The notes: generated by a model from the sequence alone, not told the origin. Positions 8,987-18,054 are shown, numbered from the stretch's first letter. The stretch: 64,000 nucleotides of DNA from Streptomyces sp. NBC_00572 (GCF_026341815.1 NZ_JAPENX010000001.1:4030001-4094000); one strand, 5' to 3'. Translations and numbers: made by a program.

Positions 8987-9006
8987 CGCACCGAGCTCAC
9001 CACGCG

Positions 9007-9045
9007 CGAGGGCGCCCCGGTCCACTACGGACCGGGGCGCCCTCG
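9007..9045. terminator. Bidirectional terminator, 17-bp perfect stem
   Basis: cgagggcgccccggtcc at 9007-9023 pairs with 9029-9045 around ACTAC. It lies between converging genes (importer operon 1 and the small exported protein) and probably ends both transcripts. Confidence 0.85.
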
Positions 9046-9059
9046 TCGTGCGGTGTCCG

Positions 9060-9443
9060 TCACCGGCTGGTCGGGACGTACGGGTAGCACTTCTGGTAGT
9101 CGAAGGTGTGCTGGCGCATGATCAGGTCACCGGTCCGGGGGCCGACGATGCCGTCCGCATCGGCGGCGCCCAGCATCCGGTACTGCACGTACCGGATGGC
9201 CTCGTCGGTCTCGGGACCGAAGGCGCTGTCGACACTGATCAGGTCGTGCTGCGTGGCGAAGTGGTCCGAGATGATGATGTTCAGGGCCTTCTGGACGCAC
9301 CAGACGGCGGTCGGCTGGTTGGCCTGGCCGTAGCCGATGTATCCGGCGCCGGGCTGGGCCTGGGCGGATCCGGGCAGGGCGAGGGCGGCCAGGGTCGTCG
9401 CGGCGACGCCGACGGCGACGCGGGCGGTGAGTCTGCTGAGCAT
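9060..9443 (-). CDS. Small exported peptidoglycan-binding-like protein
   Basis: A 127-residue protein with a signal peptide (MLSRLTARVAVGVAATTLAALALPGSAQA) and a mature domain of about 95 residues. The mature part resembles the peptidoglycan-binding 1 fold: a helix with WCVQKALN, FGPETDEAIRYVQ, and DGIVGPRTGDLI near the end. Proteins of this kind bind or modify the cell wall. The frame is open to 9494, but the start at 9443 gives a clean signal peptide without the 17 hydrophilic residues in front; only a weak site (AAAGG) precedes it. Convergent with importer operon 1 and divergent from the giant hydrolase. The mature part has two Cys that could pair. Confidence 0.75.
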   Translation of the reverse strand: MLSRLTARVAVGVAATTLAALALPGSAQAQPGAGYIGYGQANQPTAVWCVQKALNIIISDHFATQHDLISVDSAFGPETDEAIRYVQYRMLGAADADGIVGPRTGDLIMRQHTFDYQKCYPYVPTSR

Positions 9444-9539
9444 GGCGGTGGGCGCCTTTCGGGAGTGCCGGTGCGGGCCGATCGGCGTGTTCATGCTCGT
9501 CGGCGACCTGAACTCTAGGACCGGAAAAGGCCGTTGAGG

Positions 9540-9561
9540 CGTCCCATTCGTCCCTGGGACG
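9540..9561. promoter_or_regulatory. Short dyad in the divergent promoter region
   Basis: cgtccca at 9540-9546 is inverted at 9555-9561 with an 8-nt centre. It lies between the divergent small exported protein gene and the giant hydrolase gene and could be an operator for either; no factor can be named. Confidence 0.3.
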
Positions 9562-9634
9562 TCAGGCCGTGGTGGGACATGGGTGGGTGCTCATAGCGTG
9601 CTGGCGAGGGGTGGTCCCTCAAGGAAGGGATGTC

Positions 9635-12600
9635 ATGCGCACACCAAAGAGGGGCCGGGGCAGACGGGGCGCCCTCGCCGCCCTCGCCGCCCTGACCCTG
9701 TGCACCGGCGCGAGCGAAGGGGTGTCGGTCGCGGCGACATCCCCGCCCGCGCCCCCGAACACCCAGGCCCCGCCGACGGAACAGACCGAGCCCGGCCCCG
9801 GCCGCGACCGCTCGTACGTCCCCGGCGCGGACCGCGACCGCGTCCTCGGCGACGGATGGGAGACCTCCAAGGACCGGGCCTGGACGACCTCGGGCGACGC
9901 GGAGGGCTTCCACGTCCTGGTCGCCGACGAGGGCGCCGGCTTCGGCTGGCGCACCGCCGCGACCCTCATCGAGCCCGGCTTCGACGCGGACATGTGGATC
10001 GGCAACGCCTGCGTCACCGAGTCCGGCAAGCGGGCCGTCGTCGTCTACGCCCCGCGCACCTTCACCAACAAGGGCGAGCTGTTCGACCGGGGCGGCTTCA
10101 CCGCCGTCGTCGACCTCGACACCGGAGCGGTACGCAAGCTCCCGCTCCAGACCTCCCTCGCGTACTACAACCCCGGCTGCGGCCTCGGCGAGACCGCGGC
10201 GCTGACCCAGGGCGGCTCCCAGGACAAGGGCAAGACCCGGCTCGTACGCCTGGACGCGGCCACCGGACGGCTCGGCGGACGCACCGAGGTCGCGGGCCAG
10301 CTCACCTCCGCGATCCCGATGAAGGACGGCTCCTACGCGGCCGCAGACAGCGGCCGCGTGGTCGGCATCGGCACCGACGGCAGACGGACCACCCTCGCCC
10401 GGACGGGCGGGATCCCACTGCGCCTCGCGCAGGACGCGGACGGCGGCCTCGTCTTCATGGACAAGGCCAAGGACGGCAAGGCGAAGATCTCCCGCGTCGC
10501 CCCCGGCTCGAAGAACACGCTCACCCTGGCCTCCGGCCCCTGGGGCGAGCTCGGCCTGGCCCGGGGCGCCCACGGCCGTGCCTTCATCACCGGCGAGACG
10601 ACGACGGCACCCGCGAAGCTGCCCGCCGCCGTGCAGCGGCTCGCCGGGACGCCCAAGGACGCGCAGGTGTCCACCCTCGGCGGTGCCGTGGTGACCCGCT
10701 CCGCCTGGGCCGACGGCAAGGACTCCCGGGCGGCCGCGCCCGCCCCGGACGGCGGCCGTGCCGTCGCCGTCGACCTCCTCGTCCGCGAGACGGGGAAGAA
10801 GGCCTCCTTCACCGTCGAACCGGAGGCCGACCCGAGCCGGAACGGGGAGCAGGGCCGCGCCCTCTCACCCTCGCTGGGCAACGCGTCCGCCGCGCCCGCG
10901 ATGTCCCGGACCTCGGCGAAGTCCGGGGCCTCCACCGTCACAGCGGCAGCAGCGGCGGAAGCGGGCGCCGGTTCCCCGAGCGCCACGGTCGAGGACGAGC
11001 GCTTCTGCTCGGTGCCCCGCAACGACCCGCGCAACCAGGCCATGCAGCCCAAGCCGCGCCAGGTGGAGTGGGCCGTGGACCACGCGGTCCTCGGCAGCCT
11101 GAACAAGTACGTCTCGCGGCCCGCGAACTGGAAGAACCAGGGGATGCCGGCGTACCAGCCGCAGTCCCTCTTCCCGCCGCTCGCCCTGGAGGGCGGCGGC
11201 CGGGTGCCGGCGCAGGTGATGCTGGGCATCACCGCCCAGGAGTCGAACATGTGGCAGGCCTCGCGCGTCGCGGTGCCCGGTGTCACCTCCAACCCGCTGA
11301 TCGGGAACTACTACGGCCGTCGTCTCTACAACCGTGACGACGGCGACGACTGGGACATCCACTGGGACGAGGCGGACTGCGGCTACGGCGTCACCCAGAT
11401 GACCGACGGCATGCGGCGGGCCGGACACGCCAAGCCGGGCGAGGTGCTCCTGCCGTACGACACGCAGCGGGCCGTCGCGCTCGACTACACCGCCAACATC
11501 TCCGCGGGTCTGCAGAAGCTCCAGGAGAAGTGGAACGAGACCTACCGGGCCGGCCTGAAGGTCAACAACGCCGATCCGTCGAAGCTGGAGAACTGGTACT
11601 TCGCGATCTGGAGCTACAACTCCGGCTTCTACGGGAACAAGGGCTGCTGCGAGCCCTGGGGCGTCGGCTGGAGCAACAACCCCGCCAACCCCGAATACCC
11701 CAGTGACCGCAGGCCGTTCATGCTCGACACGGCCATGGACGCCGCGCACCCGCAGGACTGGCCGTACCCCGAGAAGGTCCTCGGCTTCGCCGCCAGCCCG
11801 CCCTCCCTCCTGGAGTCCCCGGGGAAGATGGTCGCCGCGTACCGGCAGGCCTGGTGGAACACCACGGCCGCCCGCGAGTTGGCCAAGCCGCCGGTGGCCA
11901 CCTTCTGCGACGAGCGGAACTGGTGCGACCCCACGAAGATTCCGCTCGACCGGGGCACGAACGACGAGTACGGGCCCTGCCGCCACCAGGACGCCAACGG
12001 CGTCTGGGACTTCAAGTGCTGGTGGAACCAGCCGGTCACCTGGAAGGAGAACTGCTCCTTCACCTGCGGCAACGAGGGGATGCGCTTCGACGGCGTCCTC
12101 GCCGAGGAGCCGGACGGCACGGCCTATCCGCCCGTCTGCACCTACGGCACGCTGCCCCCGGGCACGGTGGTCGTCGACGACGTCCAGGGCCAGCCGTCGG
12201 CACGTCCGAACTGTCCGCAACCCGCCCAAGGAGGCGCCTTCAGCCTGGAGTTCGCCCCCGACGCGAAGGGCACCTACCGCTCGAAGGTCGACTTCCACCA
12301 GATCGGCGGCGGATACGCGGGCCACTTCTGGTTCGCCCACGGCACCACGAAGGAGGACTTCCGCGTCACCGGCACCTGGAAGCCGACCAACGCGATGCAC
12401 GGCTGGACCCGTATCAAGGTGCACATCCCCGACCACGGTGCCTGGAACCGCCAGGCCGACTACGTGATCGACCTCGGCAACGGCCAGACCCGGCACCGGG
12501 TCGTCAGCCAGGGCTGGAAGGCCCACACCTGGGTCGACCTCGGCGCCTTCCCGCTCGACGGCCAGGCAAGCGTCCGGCTCAGCAACGTCACCGTCGACGG

Positions 12601-13633
12601 CCAGGGCGAGAACGTCGCCTTCGACGCGGTCCAGTTCATCCCGACCACCAAGCCTCAGATGTCGTACGTCGCGCTCGGCGACTCGTACTCCGCCGGTGAG
12701 GGTGTCGAGGGGTACGACGGCAACAGCGACTGGAACAACAACGGAGCCAAGGACGCCTGCCACCGCTCCACGAACGGGGCCTACTCCCGGCTGATCAAGC
12801 AGCCCGGACACAGCCAGACCGTCGAGCAGGAGTCCAGGGCCGGGGCGGGAACGACGAACTTCGCGTTCATCGCCTGCTCGGGCTCCATCACCACCAGCGT
12901 CGCCAACGAGGCCATCAGCGTTCCGCCGACCGCCGCCGACCTCGCCCGGAACACCGACTGGGGCACCGCCGACCACCACTTCGGCGAGGTGCCGCAGGTC
13001 GACCAGGGCTGGATCGACCAGGACACCTCCCTGGTCACGATCAGCATCGGCGGCAACGACTCGCGGTTCACCGACGTCCTCCGCGGCTGCCTGATGACGG
13101 TGTACGACTGCGAGGGCCCCGCGTACAAGCTCACCCGCCTGAACGGCTCCGTCGACCCCGAGCCGCTCATCACCTACGAGCCCAAGGTCATCAAGGAGAT
13201 GCTCCCGCCGCACCTCAAGGCCGTCTACCGGACCATCCACGCCAGGGCGCCCCAGGCCCGGATCGTCGTCATCGGCTATCCGCAGCTCTTCGACGACGAA
13301 CCGGCGCTGTCGTGCGCGGGCATCGGCGTCGCCAACCAGAAGTTCATGAACCGCCTGGGCACCGACCTCACGGGCTCCATCCGCGGGGCCGTCCAGACGG
13401 TGGCGGGAGAGGGGGTCGACATCTCCTTCGTCGACCCGACCCCGGCCTGGCGGAACCACTGGGCCTGCACGACCAGCGGGACCGAATGGACCAACGCGGC
13501 CATCGCCTGGTCGCAGTCCGGCAGCTCCGGTGCCGACAAGGAGATACCGGGCGCCGGCAGCTTCCACCCCAAGGCCGCGGGCCACACCGAGTTCGCCCGG
13601 CTCATCAACGAGCGCATCGCCGGCGTCAGCTGA
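9635..13633 (+). CDS. Giant secreted protein: lysozyme-like, golvesin-like and SGNH hydrolase domains
   Basis: A 1332-residue exoprotein with a signal peptide (about residues 1-34). Residues 90-420 look like a beta-propeller (repeated strands, many Gly-Asp turns). Residues 525-690 look lysozyme- or transglycosylase-like: ITAQESNMW with candidate catalytic Glu536, then GYGVTQMTDGM. Residues 870-1006 resemble a golvesin/Xly carbohydrate-binding domain (HGWTRIKVHIPDHG, AFDAVQFIPT). The C-terminus is an SGNH esterase/lipase: GDSYSAGEG with nucleophile Ser1017, IGGND, and FHPKAAGH. Cys-rich segments between domains suggest disulfides. The AAGGAAGGGA site at 9621-9630 fixes the ATG at 9635. It sits between two peptide importer operons, so it may process wall polymers or peptides; this is inference. 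Confidence 0.88.
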   Translation: MRTPKRGRGRRGALAALAALTLCTGASEGVSVAATSPPAPPNTQAPPTEQTEPGPGRDRSYVPGADRDRVLGDGWETSKDRAWTTSGDAEGFHVLVADEGAGFGWRTAATLIEPGFDADMWIGNACVTESGKRAVVVYAPRTFTNKGELFDRGGFTAVVDLDTGAVRKLPLQTSLAYYNPGCGLGETAALTQGGSQDKGKTRLVRLDAATGRLGGRTEVAGQLTSAIPMKDGSYAAADSGRVVGIGTDGRRTTLARTGGIPLRLAQDADGGLVFMDKAKDGKAKISRVAPGSKNTLTLASGPWGELGLARGAHGRAFITGETTTAPAKLPAAVQRLAGTPKDAQVSTLGGAVVTRSAWADGKDSRAAAPAPDGGRAVAVDLLVRETGKKASFTVEPEADPSRNGEQGRALSPSLGNASAAPAMSRTSAKSGASTVTAAAAAEAGAGSPSATVEDERFCSVPRNDPRNQAMQPKPRQVEWAVDHAVLGSLNKYVSRPANWKNQGMPAYQPQSLFPPLALEGGGRVPAQVMLGITAQESNMWQASRVAVPGVTSNPLIGNYYGRRLYNRDDGDDWDIHWDEADCGYGVTQMTDGMRRAGHAKPGEVLLPYDTQRAVALDYTANISAGLQKLQEKWNETYRAGLKVNNADPSKLENWYFAIWSYNSGFYGNKGCCEPWGVGWSNNPANPEYPSDRRPFMLDTAMDAAHPQDWPYPEKVLGFAASPPSLLESPGKMVAAYRQAWWNTTAARELAKPPVATFCDERNWCDPTKIPLDRGTNDEYGPCRHQDANGVWDFKCWWNQPVTWKENCSFTCGNEGMRFDGVLAEEPDGTAYPPVCTYGTLPPGTVVVDDVQGQPSARPNCPQPAQGGAFSLEFAPDAKGTYRSKVDFHQIGGGYAGHFWFAHGTTKEDFRVTGTWKPTNAMHGWTRIKVHIPDHGAWNRQADYVIDLGNGQTRHRVVSQGWKAHTWVDLGAFPLDGQASVRLSNVTVDGQGENVAFDAVQFIPTTKPQMSYVALGDSYSAGEGVEGYDGNSDWNNNGAKDACHRSTNGAYSRLIKQPGHSQTVEQESRAGAGTTNFAFIACSGSITTSVANEAISVPPTAADLARNTDWGTADHHFGEVPQVDQGWIDQDTSLVTISIGGNDSRFTDVLRGCLMTVYDCEGPAYKLTRLNGSVDPEPLITYEPKVIKEMLPPHLKAVYRTIHARAPQARIVVIGYPQLFDDEPALSCAGIGVANQKFMNRLGTDLTGSIRGAVQTVAGEGVDISFVDPTPAWRNHWACTTSGTEWTNAAIAWSQSGSSGADKEIPGAGSFHPKAAGHTEFARLINERIAGVS

Positions 13634-13649
13634 CCCGGTACGGGGGCAG

Positions 13650-13689
13650 GGGCCGTCCCGTACGTCCCGTAGTACCTACGGGACGGCCC
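13650..13689 (+). terminator. Terminator of the giant hydrolase gene
   Basis: gggccgtcccgta at 13650-13662 pairs perfectly with 13677-13689; the 14-nt loop contains a further short inverted pairing. It lies 17 nt after the stop codon. Confidence 0.7.
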
Positions 13690-13772
13690 GCGACGGGACC
13701 GGTCTTGTCCACGGGCCGGGCCGGTCCCTAGCGTCGGGCCCCGTTCCGGACGCCGCACAAGGAGAGGTCATC

Positions 13773-14267
13773 GTGAGCATCAAGGTAAGAATCGGCATGA
13801 TCGTCGGGATCATGTGCACCGCGCTGCTGTCGCTCATCGCAGCACCCGGCGCGGCCTTCGCCGCAGCCTGCTCCACATACGGCTGCGACGGCACCAACCC
13901 CGACTACATGCCCTGGAACGGCTCGGCGGTGACGCGGCTGGGTCCGATCACCAACGGCAGCGGCGTCACGGTCGCGCTGCGCTCGGGCACGGCCAACGGC
14001 GGCGTGTACGCCTGGGCCCGGATGACGTACTACTCGGGCAGCGACGCGCACCTCACCTACGTCTACATCGAGCGCTGCACCAAGGACCACATGCAGTGCA
14101 CCTCCGGTCTGGGGACGAAGGCCGGCGGAACCTCGGGCTGGACCTCCCAGGTGGGGACCAACTCGTACTCCACCTGGTCGGGGGTGTACTACGACTCCGG
14201 CCTCGTGGCGCGTGCCTGCGTGTACGACTCGACCAACGGCTCCACCACCTGCACGGGCTGGTGGTAG
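13773..14267 (+). CDS. Small secreted protein of unknown function
   Basis: A 164-residue exported protein. AAGGAGAGG at 13759-13767 fixes the GTG at 13773. A signal peptide ends near AAPGAAFA, leaving a mature part of about 130 residues that begins with a Cys pair (CSTYGC) and is rich in Gly, Ser, Thr, Tyr and Trp. It has four further Cys (IERCTKDHMQC, ACVYDSTNGSTTC), so it is probably disulfide-bonded and all-beta. I recognise no catalytic motif. It has its own promoter region and a downstream hairpin, and belongs to the secreted island between the two peptide importers. Hypothetical exoprotein; function unknown. Confidence 0.75.
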   Translation: MSIKVRIGMIVGIMCTALLSLIAAPGAAFAAACSTYGCDGTNPDYMPWNGSAVTRLGPITNGSGVTVALRSGTANGGVYAWARMTYYSGSDAHLTYVYIERCTKDHMQCTSGLGTKAGGTSGWTSQVGTNSYSTWSGVYYDSGLVARACVYDSTNGSTTCTGWW

Positions 14268-14286
14268 AACGCCCGCACTGACACAG

Positions 14287-14321
14287 CGGCCGGCCGGGGC
14301 GGAGTACGCCACGGCCGGCCG
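14287..14321 (+). terminator. Hairpin after the small secreted protein gene
   Basis: cggccggccg at 14287-14296 pairs with 14312-14321 around a 15-nt loop, 20 nt after the stop codon. Confidence 0.6.
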
Positions 14322-14432
14322 TCGCCGTTCGCCGTCGCCGTCCCACCGATGGGCGCCGACAACATGCATGCCTTCTGATTTCGGGTCATATTGAGCTCTA
14401 AGCCACACTTAGGGACATATGGGAGGCACTCC

Positions 14433-16061
14433 ATGCGCGGAGCCACGCACGCCAAGTGGGCCGCACTGGCCACAGCCGTCGCCCTCGCGGCGACCGCCTG
14501 TGGTGGCGGCGACGACAGCGGCGGTGGCGGAGGGGCCGACGGCATCGTGAGTTCCTCGTGGGGCGACCCGCAGAACCCGCTGGAGCCCGCCAACACCAAC
14601 GAGGTCCAGGGCGGCAAGGTCCTCTCCATGATCTTCCGGGGGCTCAAGCAGTACGACCCGAAGACCGGCGAGGCGAAGGACATGCTCGCCGAGAAGATCG
14701 AGACCACCGACTCGATCAACTTCACCATCACGGTCAAGGACGGCTGGACCTTCTCCAACGGCGAGAAGGTGACCGCCAAGTCCTTCGTCGACGCGTGGAA
14801 CTACGGCGCCGATCTGAAGAATAACCAGAAGAACTCCTACTTCTTCGGTCAGATCGAGGGCTACGACAAGGTCCACCCCGACAAGGGTGAGCCGTCCGCC
14901 ACCTCCATGTCCGGCCTCAAGGTCACCGGCCCCCAGACCTTCACGGTCAAGCTCACCCAGAAGTTCTCCACTTGGCCCATCACCCTCGGCTACGCGGCCT
15001 TCTCGCCGCTGCCCCAGGCCTTCTTCGACGACCGCGCGGCCTGGCTGTCGAAGCCGATCGGCAACGGGCCGTACACCGTCGACTCGTACTCCAAGGGCTC
15101 CCAGATGGCCCTCAAGCGCTGGGACGGCTACCCCGGTGCCGACAAGGCCCAGAACGGCGGCATCACCCTCAAGGTCTACACCGACAACAACACCGCCTAC
15201 ACCGACCTGACGGCCGGGAACCTCGACCTCGTCGACGACGTCCCCGCCTCCCAGCTCAAGAACGTCCAGGCCGACCTCGGCGACCGGTACATCAACGTCC
15301 CCGCCGGCATCATCCAGACCCTGTCCTTCCCGTTCTACGACCCGGCCTGGAACAAGCCCGGACAGGAGAAGCTCCGCCAGGGCCTCTCCATGGCGATCGA
15401 CCGCGACCAGATCACCGAGACGATCTTCCAGAAGACCCGTACCCCGGCCGTCGACTGGACCTCCCCGGTCCTCGGCGAGGACGGCGGCTTCAAGGACGTC
15501 TGCGGCGACTTCTGCAAGTTCGACGCGGCCGAGGCGAAGAAGCTCGTCGCCGAGGGCGGCGGCATCCCCGGCGGCACGATGACGATCTCGTACAACGCCG
15601 ACACCGGCTCCCACAAGGAGTGGGTGGACGCCGTCTGCAACTCCATCAACAACGCCCTCGGCAACAACCGGGCCTGCGTCGGCAACCCGGTCGGCACCTT
15701 CGCAGACTTCCGCAGCCAGGTCAGCACGCAGAAGATGAAGGGCCCGTTCCGGGCCGGCTGGCAGATGGACTACCCGCTCATCCAGAACTTCCTGCAGCCG
15801 CTCTACTACACCAACGCCTCGTCGAACGACGGAAAGTACAGCGACCCGGAGTTCGACAAGCTCGTCAACCAGGCCAACGCCGAGTCCGACATCGCCAAGG
15901 CCGTGGGGATCTTCCAGCAGGCCGAGGGCGTCCTCCGCGACGACATGGGCGCCATCCCGCTCTGGTACCAGAACGGCAGCGCCGGCTACTCCGAGCGCGT
16001 CTCCAACGTGACCCTGAACCCCTTCAGCGTCCCCGTCTACGACCAGATCAAGGTCAACTGA
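14433..16061 (+). CDS. Oligopeptide ABC transporter, substrate-binding lipoprotein (operon 2)
   Basis: A 542-residue paralogue of the lipoprotein of operon 1, with the same opening (MRGATHAKW), the same ATAC lipobox with Cys23, and a Gly-rich linker. The body is SBP_bac_5: GWTFSNGEKVT near 105, KFDAAEAKKLV near 365, IPLWYQNG near 508. The shared CNSI segment after GSHKEWVDAV is almost identical in the two paralogues. The frame is open from 14391, but GGGAGG at 14421-14426 places the start at 14433. First gene of the second five-gene operon. Binding pockets differ enough that the two systems probably take different peptides; the ligand is unknown. Confidence 0.93.
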   Translation: MRGATHAKWAALATAVALAATACGGGDDSGGGGGADGIVSSSWGDPQNPLEPANTNEVQGGKVLSMIFRGLKQYDPKTGEAKDMLAEKIETTDSINFTITVKDGWTFSNGEKVTAKSFVDAWNYGADLKNNQKNSYFFGQIEGYDKVHPDKGEPSATSMSGLKVTGPQTFTVKLTQKFSTWPITLGYAAFSPLPQAFFDDRAAWLSKPIGNGPYTVDSYSKGSQMALKRWDGYPGADKAQNGGITLKVYTDNNTAYTDLTAGNLDLVDDVPASQLKNVQADLGDRYINVPAGIIQTLSFPFYDPAWNKPGQEKLRQGLSMAIDRDQITETIFQKTRTPAVDWTSPVLGEDGGFKDVCGDFCKFDAAEAKKLVAEGGGIPGGTMTISYNADTGSHKEWVDAVCNSINNALGNNRACVGNPVGTFADFRSQVSTQKMKGPFRAGWQMDYPLIQNFLQPLYYTNASSNDGKYSDPEFDKLVNQANAESDIAKAVGIFQQAEGVLRDDMGAIPLWYQNGSAGYSERVSNVTLNPFSVPVYDQIKVN

Positions 16062-16072
16062 CGCAGCTCGTC

Positions 16073-16119
16073 GGCGTACGGCCCGGCCTGGCGATCACGC
16101 GCGAGCCGGGCCGTACGCC
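16073..16119 (+). terminator. Intercistronic hairpin after the lipoprotein gene (operon 2)
   Basis: ggcgtacggcccggc at 16073-16087 pairs perfectly over 15 bp with 16105-16119 (17-nt loop). It has the same position as the hairpin in operon 1 but an unrelated sequence, which argues that the structure itself is kept by selection. Confidence 0.72.
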
Positions 16120-16145
16120 TTCCCCACACCCCCCCGGAGCCCCTC

Positions 16146-17069
16146 ATGGGACGTTATGTGATCCGGCGTCTGTTGCAGATGATCCCGGTCTTCATCGGCG
16201 CCACCCTGCTGATCTTCCTGATGGTGAACGTGATGGGCGACCCCATCGCCGGCCTCTGCGGCGACCGGGCCTGCGACCCCGCGACCGCCGCCCAGCTGGA
16301 GAAGGAGTTCGGCCTCGACAAGCCCGTTTGGCAGCAGTACCTGATCTACATGGGCAACCTGTTCACCGGCGACTTCGGCACCGCCTTCAACGGCCAGCCG
16401 GTGACCGAGCTGATGGCGGACTCCTTCCCCGTGACCATCCGGCTCACCATCGTCGCGATCCTCTTCGAGATCGTCATCGGCATCAGCCTCGGCGTCCTCA
16501 CGGGACTGAAGCGCGGGCGGCCGATCGACAGCACGGTGCTGGTGCTGACGCTGGTCGTCCTCTCCATCCCGACGTTCGTCACGGGTCTGCTGCTCCAGCT
16601 GCTGCTGGGCGTGGAGTGGGGGTGGATCAAGCCCGCCGTCTCGCCGGAGGCCCCCTTCAGCGAGCTGATCGTCCCCGGTTTCGTCCTCGCCTCGGTCTCC
16701 CTCGCGTACGTCACCCGGCTCACCCGCACCTCGATCGCGGAGAACAAGCGCGCCGACTACGTCCGTACCGCCATCGCCAAGGGACTGCCCCGCCGTCGGG
16801 TCATCATCCGCCACCTGCTGCGCAACTCGCTCATCCCGGTGGTCACCTTCATCGGCGCCGACATCGGCGCGCTGATGGGCGGCGCCATCGCCACCGAGCG
16901 GATCTTCAACATCCACGGCGTCGGCTATCAGCTGTACCAGGGCATCGTGCGCCAGAACACCCAGACCGTCGTCGGCTTCGTGACCGTCCTCGTCCTGGTG
17001 TTCCTGCTGGCCAACCTCCTCGTCGACCTCTTGTACGCCATCCTTGACCCGAGGATCCGCTATGCCTGA
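16146..17069 (+). CDS. Oligopeptide ABC transporter permease, OppB/DppB type (operon 2)
   Basis: A 307-residue permease, paralogue of the operon 1 OppB-type subunit. It starts MGRYVIRRLLQMIPVF and has six predicted membrane segments, the EAA loop DYVRTAIAKGLPRRRV (about 203-218) and the end DPRIRYA. CGGAGC about 9 nt before the ATG is the ribosome site. After the first membrane segment an insertion GLCGDRACD adds two Cys, which are absent from the operon 1 subunit and face the outside, so they may form a disulfide. It overlaps the next gene by 8 nt (ATGCCTGA), exactly as in operon 1. Confidence 0.93.
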   Translation: MGRYVIRRLLQMIPVFIGATLLIFLMVNVMGDPIAGLCGDRACDPATAAQLEKEFGLDKPVWQQYLIYMGNLFTGDFGTAFNGQPVTELMADSFPVTIRLTIVAILFEIVIGISLGVLTGLKRGRPIDSTVLVLTLVVLSIPTFVTGLLLQLLLGVEWGWIKPAVSPEAPFSELIVPGFVLASVSLAYVTRLTRTSIAENKRADYVRTAIAKGLPRRRVIIRHLLRNSLIPVVTFIGADIGALMGGAIATERIFNIHGVGYQLYQGIVRQNTQTVVGFVTVLVLVFLLANLLVDLLYAILDPRIRYA

Positions 17070-18048
17070 GCCGCTTGAGCCGTTCGACGACGGACGCGCC
17101 ATCGACCACACCGGGGCGGGCGGTCCCACGGACCTCGCCATGGAAGAGGCCGAGTCGCTGGAGAAGACCCCGGGCGGACCGCTCGGCACCGGCCCCGCCG
17201 GCAAACCCCGCTCGCTGTGGTCCGACGCCTGGCACGACCTGCGGCGCAACCCCGTCTTCATCATCTCCAGCCTGATCATCCTCTTCCTGGTGATCATCGC
17301 GATCTGGCCCCAGCTGATCGCCAGTGGGGACCCGCTCCAGTGCGACCTCTCCAAGGCCCAGGAGGGATCTCAGCCGGGCCACCCGTTCGGCTTCAACGGG
17401 CAGGGCTGTGACGTCTACACGCGCACCGTGTACGGCGCCAGGGCGTCCGTCCAGGTCGGCGTGTTCGCCACCCTCGGCGTGACGATCATCGGATCCCTGT
17501 TCGGCGGCCTGGCCGGCTTCTACGGCGGCACCTGGGACGGCGTGCTCTCCCGGGTCACCGACGTCTTCTTCGCGATTCCGGTCATCCTCGGCGGTCTGGT
17601 CCTGCTCTCCGTCGTCCCCAGCACCACCGTCTGGCCCGTGATCGGCTTCATGGTGCTGCTCGGCTGGCCCCAGCTCTCCCGCATCGCCCGAGGCTCGGTC
17701 ATCACCGCCAAGCAGAACGACTACGTCCAGGCGGCACGGGCGCTCGGCGCCTCCAACTCCCGGATGCTGTTCCGCCACATCACCCCGAACGCCCTGGCGC
17801 CGGTCATCGTCGTCGCGACCATCGCCCTCGGCACGTACATCTCGCTGGAGGCGACCCTGTCCTTCCTCGGGGTGGGCCTCAAGCCGCCGACCGTCTCCTG
17901 GGGCATCGACATCTCCTCGGCCTCGCAGTACATCCGCAACGCCCCGCACATGCTGCTGTGGCCGGCGGGCGCGCTCGCCATCACCGTGCTCTCGTTCATC
18001 ATGCTCGGCGACGCCGTCCGCGACGCCCTCGACCCCAAGCTGAGGTAG
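17062..18048 (+). CDS. Oligopeptide ABC transporter permease, OppC/DppC type (operon 2)
   Basis: A 328-residue permease with a longer hydrophilic N-terminus (about 60 residues) than its operon 1 paralogue, then SLWSDAWHDLRRNPVFIIS, the OppC_N signature, and the BPD_transp_1 domain with the EAA loop DYVQAARALGAS. The first outer loop contains two Cys (LQCDLSK, GQGCDVY) that may pair. I chose the ATG at 17062, which overlaps the previous stop by 8 nt as in operon 1; an upstream ATG at 17044 lies inside the previous gene. The C-terminus DALDPKLR matches the family. Confidence 0.92.
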   Translation: MPEPLEPFDDGRAIDHTGAGGPTDLAMEEAESLEKTPGGPLGTGPAGKPRSLWSDAWHDLRRNPVFIISSLIILFLVIIAIWPQLIASGDPLQCDLSKAQEGSQPGHPFGFNGQGCDVYTRTVYGARASVQVGVFATLGVTIIGSLFGGLAGFYGGTWDGVLSRVTDVFFAIPVILGGLVLLSVVPSTTVWPVIGFMVLLGWPQLSRIARGSVITAKQNDYVQAARALGASNSRMLFRHITPNALAPVIVVATIALGTYISLEATLSFLGVGLKPPTVSWGIDISSASQYIRNAPHMLLWPAGALAITVLSFIMLGDAVRDALDPKLR

Positions 18049-18054
18049 GGACCC

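Noticed and set aside
10865..13585. 906-codon minus-strand frame inside the giant hydrolase gene
   Set aside because: Its composition is Val/Arg/Gly/Asp-rich shadow sequence, with no ribosome site and no motif.
9060..14267. The island between the importers as a mobile element
   Set aside because: No integrase, transposase, att-like repeat or change in GC content could be seen.
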